DNA of 53,570 nt, from the NCBI RefSeq assembly GCF_000805675.1, contig NZ_JSEF01000013.1:1-53570 (forward strand), read 5' to 3'. The notes under the pieces were generated by a model. It worked only from the letters and a program-made list of their open reading frames with translations, made no database searches and was not told the DNA's origin. Shown here piece after piece: positions 22,658 to 32,289 of this stretch (the first letter of the stretch is position 1; each line of letters opens with the position of its first letter). Source of the stretch: Corynebacterium minutissimum. GTDB taxonomy: Bacteria; Actinomycetota; Actinomycetes; Mycobacteriales; Mycobacteriaceae. Made by a program: the position numbers and the translations under genes.

Positions 22658-23752
22658 TTAAGAACCAAATCGCGGTGTCGACATGCGTGTCGGCGTGCTC
22701 ATAACGGTGCTACGTGCGGATGCGGAGCTGGTCGGCGCCCCGCTAGTCGCCGTCCTTCTTGTCGAGGCAGAGCTAGTCGTCGCAGCGGTGCTACTCGTCG
22801 CGGCGGAGCCACCTACAGTTGCTGTGCTGCTCGTCGTAGCGCTCGCGGAAGTCTCAGACTTCGGCTCGCATTCCTTAACAGGCGTGAGTGCTCCCCCATC
22901 AAGGGCCTCGGTAACGGCACGATCCACGCCGACCGCCAAGACGTTTAAGGCGGGAATGGCCTTCTCTGCACTCGCACCGGGCATGGTGACTTCGATGGCA
23001 AGGCCAATCGAGCCGCCGTTACCGGTATCGCGCACACCTACCTGACGGTGCGTATAGCCGTTGTCTTCCTCAGATAGTCCCCAGCCACCTTTGGCACGAG
23101 TGTTGGGTAGCTTGTCCAAACCATTGTCCTGCCACGCCACGATCTCATCCATGGCCTCGTAGACGTATTCAGCCTCCGGTATGCACGGTAGGTGTGAACC
23201 AAACACTGCTTGGTCCTTGAGCAACCAGCGCGAATATCCAAATGGCTCCTCCAGCTCACCAGTGGAGCCATAATCGCCCAGAAGTTCCTTCAGTGCGCTG
23301 CTGGCATCGCCCTCATTCCATTGCACGTGAGACCACAACGCGTAGGCAGCATCATTGTCTGACTCTTTGATGGCCAAGTCCACAAGGTCAGGGCTTGCGC
23401 CGTCGCGCAGCGCCGCGATGGCAATCGGTACTTTGACCGTGGACCACGTCGGCTCCTCCCCTGGCAATCCTGCCTGTACCACGCCAGCGCTATCGGCCAC
23501 AGCGACACCAGCCTGGATGTCGTACTCTTTGTACTCGCTTTCGACTTCGTTGATCACGTTGCGCAAAGCAGCGTTCAGATCAAAGTCGGAAGCCTTCCCT
23601 ACGTCTTTCGCTTGCTGCTCTGAGGTTGCTTCAGCGCTTCGCGGGTTCTCCTCCGGTCTCGAGCAACCGGAAACCGTCGCACTAGCAGCAAGGCACACGG
23701 TAAGCAGCGCGGCGCCGATGCGGCGGCCACGTTCCGTTTCCTCGAAGGTCAC
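22658..23752 (-). CDS. Serine-hydrolase-like lipoprotein with Ser/Thr-rich tail
   Basis: 364 residues. A lipoprotein signal ([11 protein letters not shown]) is followed by a domain of beta-lactamase/penicillin-binding fold. STVKVPIA gives an SxxK-like motif near residue 104, and a later [10 protein letters not shown] stretch resembles the KTG strand. The last ~65 residues are low-complexity Ser/Thr/Ala, probably a cell-wall-spanning or glycosylated tail. The GTG start overlaps the uvrA stop codon by four bases, so it is translated with uvrA. Enzyme activity is not certain, because the SDN-type motif is not clear. Confidence 0.75.
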   Translation of the reverse strand: MTFEETERGRRIGAALLTVCLAASATVSGCSRPEENPRSAEATSEQQAKDVGKASDFDLNAALRNVINEVESEYKEYDIQAGVAVADSAGVVQAGLPGEEPTWSTVKVPIAIAALRDGASPDLVDLAIKESDNDAAYALWSHVQWNEGDASSALKELLGDYGSTGELEEPFGYSRWLLKDQAVFGSHLPCIPEAEYVYEAMDEIVAWQDNGLDKLPNTRAKGGWGLSEEDNGYTHRQVGVRDTGNGGSIGLAIEVTMPGASAEKAIPALNVLAVGVDRAVTEALDGGALTPVKECEPKSETSASATTSSTATVGGSAATSSTAATTSSASTRRTATSGAPTSSASARSTVMSTPTRMSTPRFGS

Positions 23753-26586
23753 AAAACCTCCTTGAGGAAGCTGCCCGTGTAGGAACCTTCGACCTGGGCC
23801 ACGTCTTCCGGGGTGCCCTGAGCCACGACGGTTCCGCCGCCGGAGCCACCCTCCGGCCCCATGTCGACAATCCAGTCGGCAGCCTTGATGACATCGAGGT
23901 TGTGCTCAATGATGATGACCGAATTGCCCTTGTCGACGAGACTCTGGATAACGAGCATGAGCTTGCGAATGTCCTCGAAGTGCAGACCGGTAGTCGGCTC
24001 ATCAAGGATGTAGACCGTACGGCCCTTCGTGCGCTTTTGCAGCTCGGAGGCCAGCTTCACACGCTGCGCTTCACCGCCCGACAGGGTCGTGGCAGCCTGT
24101 CCCAAGCGCACATAGCCCAAACCCACCTCAACCAAGGTATTGAGGTAGCGGTGGATAGAGGTGATCGGTTCGAAGAACTCGGCCGCCTCCGTAATGGGCA
24201 TGTCGAGGACCTCGGCGATGTTCTTTCCCTTGTAGAGAACCTCGAGGGTCTCACGGTTGTAGCGCGCCCCCTGGCATACCTCGCACGGCACGTACACGTC
24301 CGGCAAGAAGTTCATCTCAATCTTGATGGTGCCGTCACCCTGGCAAGCCTCGCAGCGCCCGCCCTTGACGTTGAAGGAGAAACGTCCCGGCTTGTAGCCA
24401 CGGACCTTGGCCTCTTGAGTCTCAGCGAAGAGGTTACGGATCTTGTCGAAGACACCCGTATACGTTGCCGGGTTGGAACGCGGAGTACGGCCAATGGGGC
24501 TCTGGTCCACCTGCACCAGCTTGTCTAGGTGCTCAGTACCTTCCACGCGCTTGGCGCGGCCTGGTACCTGACGGGCTCGGTTCAGTTTGTTCGCCAGGGT
24601 CTTGGCCAGAATCTGGTTGACCACCGTGGACTTGCCCGAACCAGACACACCTGTGACGCACACAAGGACGCCCAGCGGGATCTCCACGTCAATCCCCTTC
24701 AGGTTATTCTCACGCGCGCCGACCACCTTAAGCATGCGGTCACGGTCAATCGCACGGCGAGAATCCGGTACGGCGAGGACTTTCTGTCCGGAGAGATACT
24801 GGCCGGTGAGAGACTCCTCCACCTTCTCAATACCGGCAGGTTCGCCTTGGTACACCACCTGGCCACCAAACTCGCCGGCACGGGGTCCGACGTCAACCAG
24901 CCAGTCCGCTTCACGGATTGTGTCCTCGTCGTGCTCCACCACGATGAGGGTGTTACCGATATCGCGCAGGCGCTTCAGTGTCTTAATGAGACGCTGATTA
25001 TCGCGCTGATGCAGGCCAATGGACGGCTCATCTAGCACGTAGAGCACTCCTGCTAGGCCCGAACCAATCTGGGTAGCCAGGCGAATACGCTGCGCCTCAC
25101 CACCAGAAAGCGTCGAGGCGCCGCGGTCCAACGTGAGGTAATTCAGCCCCACGTCGAGCAAGAACCGCAGACGCGCCTGAATCTCCTTGAGCACAGCACC
25201 TGCAATAATTTCCTCACGGTGTCCCAGCACCAAAGAGTCGAGGAATTCAGCGGCGTCCTCGATGGACAGCGCGCTCAAACCAGCAATGGACTGCTCACCG
25301 TGTGCGGTCGAGGCCAAGCGCACGGCGAGAATCTCCGGCTTCAGGCGGGTACCACCACAGGTTGGGCACGGTACCCGGCGCGTGTATTGCAACAGGCGGT
25401 CCTTCTGCGATTCGGAATCGGTCTGTTCCAATTTGCGCTCAAGGAAGCCAATGGCACCTTCGAAAGGCGCGGACCAGTTGCGCTGGCGGCCGTAGCGGTT
25501 CTTGTAGCGCACCGTCACTTCAACGTCAGATCCGTAAATCAGTGCGTGACGCTGCTCCTTTGTGAGCTCTGAAACTGGAGTCTTCGGATCGAAACCTAGG
25601 GTCTTTCCCAGACCTTCCACCAGCTTGACAAAGTAGCGTGAATTCGGGCTCGAGGTCCACGGTTGAATTGCCTCCACCGCTGGGGCATCCGGGTCTGGGA
25701 TAAGCAGGTCCACGTCCACCTCAAGACGAGTGCCCAGGCCATCACAGTCCGGGCAGGAACCGAAAGGTGCGTTAAAGGAAAAGGCGCGCGGCTCGTATTC
25801 TTCCACTGTCAGCGTGTGGCCGTTCGGACACGCGGCCTTCTCCGAGTAAGTGTGGGTCAGCTCTTCACGGTCGACGAAATCGAGAGTCACGAGGCCGTCG
25901 GCAAGCCGCAGCGCCGTCTCTACCGAGTCAGTAAGGCGCTGCTTCTGGGAGGCCTTGACTTGCAGACGGTCCACCACAACGTCGATATCGTGCTTGATTT
26001 GTTTCTTGAGCTGAGGCGGATCGCTAAGCTGATGCAGCTCCCCGTCAACACGCATGCGGGAGTAGCCCTGCGCCGCCAAATCCTTGAACAAGTCCACAAA
26101 CTCGCCTTTGCGGCGGCGCACAACGGGGGCCAGAACCTGGAACTTCAGCTTTTCTTCGTGGCCCAAGACCTCGTCCACGATTTGCTGTGGGGTTTGGCGC
26201 TCAATAACCGCGTCACATTTCGGGCAGTGTGGGGTACCCGCGCGGGAGAAGAGCAGGCGCAGGTAGTCATAGATTTCCGTAATCGTACCCACGGTGGAGC
26301 GCGGGTTGTGGTTGGTGGACTTCTGGTCAATGGAGACCGCTGGGGACAACCCATCAATAAACTCGACATCCGGTTTGTCCATCTGTCCCAAGAACATGCG
26401 CGCATAAGAGCTCAAGGACTCCACGTAGCGGCGCTGGCCTTCAGCAAAAATGGTGTCGAAGGCTAGGGAGGACTTACCTGAGCCCGACAAGCCAGTAAAC
26501 ACCACGAGCTTGTCGCGTGGGATATCGATATCCACGCCTTTGAGGTTGTGCTCGCGTGCGCCTCGTACGACCAAACGATCAGCCAC
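23749..26586 (-). CDS. uvrA: Excinuclease ABC subunit A
   Basis: ATP-dependent damage recognition in nucleotide excision repair, partner of UvrB. 945 residues, normal length. The first Walker A is GLSGSGKSS (32-40) and the second GVSGSGKST, each with an ABC signature (LSGGEAQR) after it. Two Zn-finger Cys clusters are visible ([23 protein letters not shown]...CEVCQG). Starts with GTG, with AGGAAGG nine bases upstream. I found no LexA-type palindrome before it. Confidence 0.97.
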   Translation of the reverse strand: MADRLVVRGAREHNLKGVDIDIPRDKLVVFTGLSGSGKSSLAFDTIFAEGQRRYVESLSSYARMFLGQMDKPDVEFIDGLSPAVSIDQKSTNHNPRSTVGTITEIYDYLRLLFSRAGTPHCPKCDAVIERQTPQQIVDEVLGHEEKLKFQVLAPVVRRRKGEFVDLFKDLAAQGYSRMRVDGELHQLSDPPQLKKQIKHDIDVVVDRLQVKASQKQRLTDSVETALRLADGLVTLDFVDREELTHTYSEKAACPNGHTLTVEEYEPRAFSFNAPFGSCPDCDGLGTRLEVDVDLLIPDPDAPAVEAIQPWTSSPNSRYFVKLVEGLGKTLGFDPKTPVSELTKEQRHALIYGSDVEVTVRYKNRYGRQRNWSAPFEGAIGFLERKLEQTDSESQKDRLLQYTRRVPCPTCGGTRLKPEILAVRLASTAHGEQSIAGLSALSIEDAAEFLDSLVLGHREEIIAGAVLKEIQARLRFLLDVGLNYLTLDRGASTLSGGEAQRIRLATQIGSGLAGVLYVLDEPSIGLHQRDNQRLIKTLKRLRDIGNTLIVVEHDEDTIREADWLVDVGPRAGEFGGQVVYQGEPAGIEKVEESLTGQYLSGQKVLAVPDSRRAIDRDRMLKVVGARENNLKGIDVEIPLGVLVCVTGVSGSGKSTVVNQILAKTLANKLNRARQVPGRAKRVEGTEHLDKLVQVDQSPIGRTPRSNPATYTGVFDKIRNLFAETQEAKVRGYKPGRFSFNVKGGRCEACQGDGTIKIEMNFLPDVYVPCEVCQGARYNRETLEVLYKGKNIAEVLDMPITEAAEFFEPITSIHRYLNTLVEVGLGYVRLGQAATTLSGGEAQRVKLASELQKRTKGRTVYILDEPTTGLHFEDIRKLMLVIQSLVDKGNSVIIIEHNLDVIKAADWIVDMGPEGGSGGGTVVAQGTPEDVAQVEGSYTGSFLKEVL

Positions 26587-26650
26587 TGATTGTTGCCTTC
26601 CTACACAAGTAAACGTTGGCTATGGGGAGTTCTGGATCAGAATCTACCCG

Positions 26651-26656
26651 TAAGGT
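26651..26656 (+). promoter_or_regulatory. -10 box for leaderless MBL gene
   Basis: TAAGGT ends seven bases before the ATG at 26664, which makes the A of the start codon the likely +1. It is divergent from uvrA, 78 bp away. Confidence 0.45.
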
Positions 26657-26663
26657 GGGATAC

Positions 26664-27266
26664 ATGAACAACGCGGTTGAACTTCATAAAATTTCCGTTT
26701 CCGAGATGGACAACCAGTGTTACCTGCTCTGTGCAGGTAATGAGGCATTGCTTGTCGACGCCTCAGCGGACGCCCCCGCACTCCTCTCGCTCGCTGAAGA
26801 TCACGGAGTCACCATCACCGCTGTGCTCACCACGCACCGCCATTGGGACCATGTCCGCGCTCTGGAAGAGGTCTTGGACAAGACTGGGGCGACTCACTAC
26901 GCATCTTTCCTCGACTCCCCCGCTTTACCTGCGCCTGTCGACGTCGAACTCGAGCACGGCGACACCCTTCCCTTCGCCGGGCACGAATTTCCTGTGCTCA
27001 TCCTCCGCGGCCATACTCCCGGTGGCGCCGCAATCGCAGTAGAGATCGATGGCGTGACGAACCTTTTCGTTGGCGATTCGCTCTTCCCCGGCGGCGTGGG
27101 AAAGACGACGTCGGAGGGAGACTTCGTGCGCCTGTACAAGGATGTCACCCAAAGGATTTTTGATGTCTACCCGGACGAGGCAATCGTCCGCCCCGGCCAT
27201 GGAGACTCCACCACCGTGGGTGCTGAGCGCCCGCACTTGGAAGAGTGGTGGGAGCGCCGGTGGTAA
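26664..27266 (+). CDS. MBL-fold metallo-hydrolase (glyoxalase II-like)
   Basis: 200-residue cytosolic hydrolase with the metal motif THRHWDH (HxHxDH, near residues 57-63), a later RGHTPGG and a final RPGHGDSTT His. The set matches two-metal glyoxalase-II-type enzymes acting on thioesters, but the substrate is unknown. The start at 26664 fits the -10 spacing; the frame is open 48 nt upstream without a ribosome site. It lies divergent from uvrA and before the DoxX-type gene. Confidence 0.9.
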   Translation: MNNAVELHKISVSEMDNQCYLLCAGNEALLVDASADAPALLSLAEDHGVTITAVLTTHRHWDHVRALEEVLDKTGATHYASFLDSPALPAPVDVELEHGDTLPFAGHEFPVLILRGHTPGGAAIAVEIDGVTNLFVGDSLFPGGVGKTTSEGDFVRLYKDVTQRIFDVYPDEAIVRPGHGDSTTVGAERPHLEEWWERRW

Positions 27267-27293
27267 CAGCGATTGTTGTTTAATCCGCGTACT

Positions 27294-27299
27294 ATAGTG
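27294..27299 (+). promoter_or_regulatory. -10 box of the DoxX-type gene
   Basis: TATAGT, about 39 bases before the ATG at 27339. The -35 is weak. GGAG stands before the start codon, so this mRNA would be leadered. Confidence 0.4.
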
Positions 27300-27338
27300 T
27301 GGCGAACGTCTTTATATATCTAATGAATGGAGCACGTC

Positions 27339-28262
27339 ATGATTCGTAAGCTTGCCCGTCCTATGCTGGCCTCTGTGTTTGTCTGGGATGGTGTGGATAC
27401 CCTCCGCAACACCTCGGAGCACGTCGCGGACACCGAGTCCGTGCTCAAGCGCCTTCGCAAGGTGCTGCCCCGAGAGTACGCAGGCTACATCCCCAATGAT
27501 CCGGAGCTCGTTACCCGCGCGCTGGGCGGCGCCAAGACTGCTGCCGGCACCACCCTGGCGCTGGGTAAGGCTCCGCGCACATCGGCTGCTGTGCTGGCTT
27601 TGACCCATGTTCCGAACCTCGTGGGCAATGCATTTTGGTCTGCTGATTCCAAGGAGGAGAAGGAATCCCAGCGCACTAATTTCCTCACCAACACTGCTCT
27701 GCTTGGTGCCCTCGCCATCGTCACTCAGGACACCGAGGGCAAGCCTTCCCTGCGCTGGCGTACCGCTAAGGCGTCCGAGCGCGCCAATAAGAAGATTCAG
27801 GCCGCGCTGCCGGGCAAGTCTGAGCAGCAGAAGTTCGCTGAGGACGTATCCAACCGTGCTAGCGACATCTCCTCTGAAGTCACTTCTAAGGCAAATGATT
27901 GGTTCGAAACCGCCAAGGATTATGTCGAGGACAACCGTGATGACTGGGAGTCCACCGGCCGCGACTTCCTCGATAACGCCCGCTCCTTCGTCGAAGAAAC
28001 CGCGGAAACCGCTCGTGAGTTCTTCGATGACAACAAGGATGACTGGCTCAATGCCGCTCGTGAGGACACCGAAACCGCTCGCAAGGGTTTGGTGAAGGCC
28101 GCTGGCAAGGCTCAAGACCGCGCTGATGCTGCCCTGGCCCAGGTCGACTCCGTCGACAGCAAGCGTGCACAGAAGAAGGCGCGTAAGCGTGCTGACAAGC
28201 TGCAGAAGGAAGCCACCAAGAAGTTGGACAAGGCCTTCAAGAAGTTTGGTGACCGTTTCTAA
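27339..28262 (+). CDS. DoxX-family membrane protein with amphipathic repeat tail
   Basis: 307 residues. The N-terminal half looks like the DoxX family, with hydrophobic segments near 5-20, 65-85, 88-105 and 118-135. The C-terminal half is a long charged helix. Inside it the motifs DNRDDW (198-203) and DNKDDW (231-236) are exactly 33 residues apart, and the stretch between them repeats as 11-mers (FLDNARSFVEE, TAETAREFFDD). Such repeats resemble LEA or apolipoprotein helices that lie on membranes. The last part is Lys-rich. No partner gene is obvious; a strong terminator follows. Confidence 0.85.
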   Translation: MIRKLARPMLASVFVWDGVDTLRNTSEHVADTESVLKRLRKVLPREYAGYIPNDPELVTRALGGAKTAAGTTLALGKAPRTSAAVLALTHVPNLVGNAFWSADSKEEKESQRTNFLTNTALLGALAIVTQDTEGKPSLRWRTAKASERANKKIQAALPGKSEQQKFAEDVSNRASDISSEVTSKANDWFETAKDYVEDNRDDWESTGRDFLDNARSFVEETAETAREFFDDNKDDWLNAAREDTETARKGLVKAAGKAQDRADAALAQVDSVDSKRAQKKARKRADKLQKEATKKLDKAFKKFGDRF

Positions 28263-28325
28263 ACGTCACGCCTAAGCTGCGGATAGTCTCCGCACAAACA
28301 CTGCACTTCTCGTTGCGGTAGAGAG

Positions 28326-28365
28326 GACAACGGCTCAGCGAGTATGCTGGGCCGTTGTCTTTTTT
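28326..28365 (+). terminator. Strong terminator before the HelD gene
   Basis: GACAACGGCTCAGC-GAGTAT-GCTGGGCCGTTGTC is a 14-bp stem (one G-T pair) directly followed by TTTTTT. It ends the DoxX-type transcript. Confidence 0.9.
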
Positions 28366-28424
28366 CATGTCCCTCTCTGTGTCTCTGTTCCACGAGAAGC
28401 CGTCGTACGCATCCAAGGAGCCTT

Positions 28425-30644
28425 GTGTCTGAATCTTCCTCTGCCACTCACACCGAGATGTGCGCCGAGCAGTCTTATGTCGATAGTCTTTTTGCACGGC
28501 TCGACAACGAGGTGCAGGCAGCGAATGAGCGCCTCAACGAGGTACAGGCAGCTGTGGACCCGCATACGCCAGATGCAGATGCTCTAGTGCGCCGCGAAAC
28601 GGAATATCACGGTCTGCAAGCGAAGCTCGACCGGCTCAACGTCGCTCAACTCGGCCTCGTGTTCGGCCGCATCGACATCGATGCGCCTGGTGATAACCCC
28701 ACACCGGAAGGCCTGGATCGCCGCTATATCGGCCGCATGGGACTGGATGCCCGCGAAGAAGACTATCGCACGCTTCTTCTGGACTGGCGTGCGCCGATGG
28801 CCCGTCCCTTCTACCTCGCCACCACCGCACACCCGGAAGGCGTGCACGTGCGCCGTCATATCCGCACCACCGGTCGGACTGTCACTGGCATCAGCGATGA
28901 GGTTTTGGAAGGCGAAGCCGCAAGTGAAAGCAGCGATGTAGCTAGCGAATCTGCTCTACACCACGTGATGCAACGCGCTCGCACCGGGCACATGCCGTCC
29001 ATTGTGGAGACCATCCAACGTGAACAGGATGAAATCATCCGCGATAATACTCGTGGTGTCATGGTCGTCGAAGGCGGTCCGGGCACCGGCAAGACGGCGG
29101 TGGCACTCCACCGCGCGGCGTATCTGCTGTACACCTACCGCGAACAGCTCGCCGCTACTGGTGTGCTCATCGTGGGGCCGAACTCCACGTTCCTCGACTA
29201 CATCTCCCGGGTGCTACCGGAACTTGGTGAAACCGGTGTCGTGCTCTCCACTATTGCGTCTCTCTTCCCTGGAATCGACGCTACCCACGCGGAGTCTTTG
29301 CTGGCTCGCGAGATTAAAGGTTCTGACGCTATGGCGGAAATCCTGTCGAATGCGGTCAAGGACTACCAGCGCCTTCCGGACGAACCTCGTACTGTCGACA
29401 TCGATGGCCTCGAGCTCGTAGTCACCGCAGACATGGTCAAGGCAGCTCGTACCCGCGCCCGGCGCTCCCGCAAGCCCCATAACGACGCCCAAGCAGCCTT
29501 TGCTGAGCACCTCACCGAATCCTTGGCGCAGCACATGGCGGAGCGAATCGGCGCGGATCCGCTAGGTGGGGATAATCTCCTCTCCCGCGCGGACGTGGAC
29601 CAGCTCCACGACGATCTGGCTGAAGAGCCACTCGTCACGGAACTCATCGAGGAGTTCTGGCCGCACTTATCCCCTACGGAGGTGCTTGCGGAGCTGCTCA
29701 GCAGCACTGCACATATCGACTCCGCAGCTAGCGCATATGATGATGAAACCCGTGAGGCTCTCTACCGTGAGGACGGCACCGCGTGGACATCGTCGGACGC
29801 GGCGCTTCTCGACGAACTCGCGGTCCTTATCGGAATGCCGGACCCGGAGGCTGAACGCGCTGCCGAAGACAAGCAGTGGCGTGAACAGGTCGCCGAAGCC
29901 GAGGATGCACTCGACATTTTGAGTTCCTCCGATTCGACAGACAACGATGATGACATGTTCGAGGCAGAGATTCTCTCCGCGCACGACGTCATCGATGCCG
30001 AGCATCTCGCCCGCCGCCAGGAGGTGCGTGATTCTCGTACGACTGCACAGCGAGCCCGCGAGGACTATACGTGGGCCTATGGCCACGTCATTGTCGACGA
30101 AGCACAGGAGCTCACCCCCATGGAGTGGCGCATGATCTTCCGCCGCAGCCCGTCGCGGTGGATGACGCTCGTGGGCGATACCTCTCAGACCGGTTCACCA
30201 GCCGGTGTCGATGAATGGGCAGAAACGCTTGAACCTTTTGTAGGCGAGCGCTTCCGGCAGCATGGACTCACGGTCAACTACCGCACGCCGCGGCCCATCA
30301 CCGAGCTGGCCAATCAGCTGTTGGAAGAGATCAACCCGGAGGCCACGCCGAGTGTTGCGGTGCGCGATGGCGTCGACGTCATCTGGCGCGACAGCGAGAA
30401 GAGTGCAGACACGGTACAGGACACGCCAGGAACGTTTACGGATGCTGACGGCCGCTTACATGCGGTCATTACCGCGGACAATGTGGAGGAAATCAAAGGC
30501 CTCGAGTTCGACCACGTCGAAGTCGTGCATCCCGATGACATCGTAGCAGCCTCGCCTCAAGGAGTACACAACCTCTATGTGGCCATTACGCGTGCGACGC
30601 AGTCATTGACTATCTCTGGGCGCTACTCGAAGGTTTTCCGATAA
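28425..30644 (+). CDS. HelD-family RNA polymerase-associated ATPase
   Basis: SF1-like ATPase that in Gram-positive bacteria binds RNA polymerase and releases it from stalled or rifampicin-bound complexes. 739 residues. An N-terminal coiled coil (about 15-75) is followed by Walker A GGPGTGKTAVAL (215-226), the GPNSTFLDYISRVLPELGE stretch and an inserted acidic region (about 480-515). Walker B is VIVDEAQE (near 555), then GDTSQTGSP, and the C-terminal NLYVAITRATQSL closes the motor. The GTG start is four bases after AAGGAG. It ends a few bases before the App1-type gene, so they are coupled. Confidence 0.88.
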   Translation: MSESSSATHTEMCAEQSYVDSLFARLDNEVQAANERLNEVQAAVDPHTPDADALVRRETEYHGLQAKLDRLNVAQLGLVFGRIDIDAPGDNPTPEGLDRRYIGRMGLDAREEDYRTLLLDWRAPMARPFYLATTAHPEGVHVRRHIRTTGRTVTGISDEVLEGEAASESSDVASESALHHVMQRARTGHMPSIVETIQREQDEIIRDNTRGVMVVEGGPGTGKTAVALHRAAYLLYTYREQLAATGVLIVGPNSTFLDYISRVLPELGETGVVLSTIASLFPGIDATHAESLLAREIKGSDAMAEILSNAVKDYQRLPDEPRTVDIDGLELVVTADMVKAARTRARRSRKPHNDAQAAFAEHLTESLAQHMAERIGADPLGGDNLLSRADVDQLHDDLAEEPLVTELIEEFWPHLSPTEVLAELLSSTAHIDSAASAYDDETREALYREDGTAWTSSDAALLDELAVLIGMPDPEAERAAEDKQWREQVAEAEDALDILSSSDSTDNDDDMFEAEILSAHDVIDAEHLARRQEVRDSRTTAQRAREDYTWAYGHVIVDEAQELTPMEWRMIFRRSPSRWMTLVGDTSQTGSPAGVDEWAETLEPFVGERFRQHGLTVNYRTPRPITELANQLLEEINPEATPSVAVRDGVDVIWRDSEKSADTVQDTPGTFTDADGRLHAVITADNVEEIKGLEFDHVEVVHPDDIVAASPQGVHNLYVAITRATQSLTISGRYSKVFR

Positions 30645-30654
30645 TCTGGTGCGC

Positions 30655-31665
30655 ATGGCACTTTCCGATATCGCCCGCAAGATTGAATTTTCCACTAACT
30701 CATTCACGTTGAAGCGTTCGGCACGTCGAGGCTGGCGCCCGTCCGTCACTGGTTACTCTGGGTACGGCAATGCCGACTTTGTGCACGTTTTGGGCCGCGT
30801 GCTGATGCACGATCCCGCATCGGAAAACTCTGAAACGTGGGCGCAGCGCGGCTACCGCCAGTTCTTCACCATCCAGGTTCCGCGCCACGAGGTGGAGGTC
30901 ACCGTCGGTGGTAAGACAGTGTCAGGAACAACCAACCACAACGGATATATCGACGTCCTCGTCCACAATCACGGCCTCGAGCCCGGTTGGCACGAGGTCA
31001 CCATCCGCGCGAAAGGCGCAGATGAAGTTACCGCGGACGTGCTCATCGTGGGGGAAGACGTAGAGCTTGGTGTGGTGAGCGATATTGATGACACCATCAT
31101 GGTGACGTGGTTACCTCGCGCGATGATTGCTGCGTGGAACTCGTGGGTCAAGCGCACCGATAAGCGCACTCCCGTAGCGGGTATGGCCAGTTTTTATCGG
31201 GACATCGCGGAGAAGCACCCTGGAGTGCCGTTCATCTACCTCTCCACCGGTGCGTGGAACACGTACGACACCTTGGTGACCTTCATGGAGGAAAACGGCT
31301 TCCCTCGCGGCCCGCTCTTGCTCACGGACTGGGGCCCGACCCCTACCGGACTCTTCCGCAACGGTCAGGAACACAAACGTGTGCAGCTGCGCAACTTGTT
31401 CATTGCCTTCCCGAAACTACGGTGGCTGCTCGTTGGAGACGACGGCCAGCACGATCCCTTGACCTACGCCGATGCAACGGCCGAGCACCCGGACCGAGTG
31501 GCAGCGGTAGCGATTCGCAATCTTTCACCGCAAGAGCAATTGCTCTCCCACGGCTCGCTCGCGCCGCTCGTCAAAGCAAACGAGACGGGGTCCTTTGATA
31601 TCCCGCTCATTCAGGGCGCCGACGGTCATGTTCTCGCTCGTGCTCTGCGCAAGCTCCGCCTGTAG
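30655..31665 (+). CDS. App1-type phosphatidate phosphatase-domain protein
   Basis: 336 residues with the DxDxT phosphatase motif SDIDDTIMVTW near residue 143, the core of the App1 (DUF2183) family. In yeast App1 hydrolyses phosphatidic acid. Here the substrate is unknown but may be a lipid phosphate. The N-terminal domain is beta-rich (about 40-135), with a VPRHEVEVTVGGKTVSGTT strand run. The start may be ATG 30655 or GTG 30649; no Shine-Dalgarno is seen, so I assume coupling to helD, whose stop codon is 4-10 bases upstream. Confidence 0.85.
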   Translation: MALSDIARKIEFSTNSFTLKRSARRGWRPSVTGYSGYGNADFVHVLGRVLMHDPASENSETWAQRGYRQFFTIQVPRHEVEVTVGGKTVSGTTNHNGYIDVLVHNHGLEPGWHEVTIRAKGADEVTADVLIVGEDVELGVVSDIDDTIMVTWLPRAMIAAWNSWVKRTDKRTPVAGMASFYRDIAEKHPGVPFIYLSTGAWNTYDTLVTFMEENGFPRGPLLLTDWGPTPTGLFRNGQEHKRVQLRNLFIAFPKLRWLLVGDDGQHDPLTYADATAEHPDRVAAVAIRNLSPQEQLLSHGSLAPLVKANETGSFDIPLIQGADGHVLARALRKLRL

Positions 31666-31686
31666 GCTTGCTCCCCCAAAACGACA

Positions 31687-31724
31687 CAGCGCGCGGCCTC
31701 CCTAGTCAAGGGAACCGCGCGCTG
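31687..31724. terminator. Bidirectional terminator between App1-type gene and usp
   Basis: CAGCGCGCGG-N18-CCGCGCGCTG forms a 10-bp GC stem placed between convergent genes. The minus-strand side has GTCGTTTTG after it. Confidence 0.6.
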
Positions 31725-31735
31725 GATGTTGCGTC

Positions 31736-32176
31736 TTAGTTGACGGTGTGGACAATCATCACGTCGCAGTCAGACTGGCGAGCCACATCAGCCGGGACGG
31801 AGCCCAGCAGGCGACCAGTCAGGGAGTTGATACCACGGTTACCCACGATGAGCAGGTCAGCCTTGTTGTCGTTGACGATGGACATCAAGGCCTGAACCGG
31901 GGTGCCCGGGCGAACAGCGGTCTCGACCTTCGTGGCACCGAACTGCTCTGCGTGCTCCTTGCCAGCGGTGAGGTTGGCCTGGGCCTTCTCATCACCAAGG
32001 ATGGTTACGGAATCCTGGCGCAGAGTCTTGGATGCTTGCTCCTGGTTCTCGTAGTAAGCACAGCCGATGATGAGAGTGGCATCAAAGGCTGCGGCGATCT
32101 TGGCGGCGCGCTCCACTGCAAGCAGGGAGGACTTAGAACCGTCGGTACCGACCACGATCTTGTTGTAATCGCTCAT
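31736..32176 (-). CDS. Universal stress protein (UspA family) 1
   Basis: 146 residues, an alpha/beta ATP-binding fold. The start IVVGTDGSKSS and the C-terminal loop GNRGINSLTGRLLGS match the G-2X-G-9X-G(S/T) ATP-binding signature, so it probably binds ATP. The ATG at 32176 follows AAAGG by six bases; the longer frame has none. A second copy lies 113 bp upstream, so they are paralogues. A stable hairpin (32192-32217) stands just before the ribosome site. Confidence 0.9.
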   Translation of the reverse strand: MSDYNKIVVGTDGSKSSLLAVERAAKIAAAFDATLIIGCAYYENQEQASKTLRQDSVTILGDEKAQANLTAGKEHAEQFGATKVETAVRPGTPVQALMSIVNDNKADLLIVGNRGINSLTGRLLGSVPADVARQSDCDVMIVHTVN

Positions 32177-32191
32177 GATGACCTTTCTTCG

Positions 32192-32217
32192 CGAGCCCCT
32201 CACGCACACGGGGCTCG
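32192..32217 (-). other. 5'-UTR hairpin of usp1
   Basis: CGAGCCCC-N10-GGGGCTCG forms an 8-bp GC stem directly upstream of the usp1 Shine-Dalgarno. It has no T-tract, so it could be a stabiliser or a translation modulator rather than a terminator. Confidence 0.5.
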
Positions 32218-32289
32218 GTTGACAATCAAATAAAGTTTTCGCGCACCCGCTAGTCTAACAACGCGAGCGCTACCACGTCGATTGGAACA

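Noticed and set aside
26587..26663. SOS (LexA) box between uvrA and the MBL gene
   Set aside because: No palindrome resembling the corynebacterial SOS box could be found by eye; the same holds for the uvrB upstream region.
27312..28115. 267-codon open frame on the minus strand
   Set aside because: Antisense to the DoxX-type gene, which has a promoter, ribosome site and domain structure.
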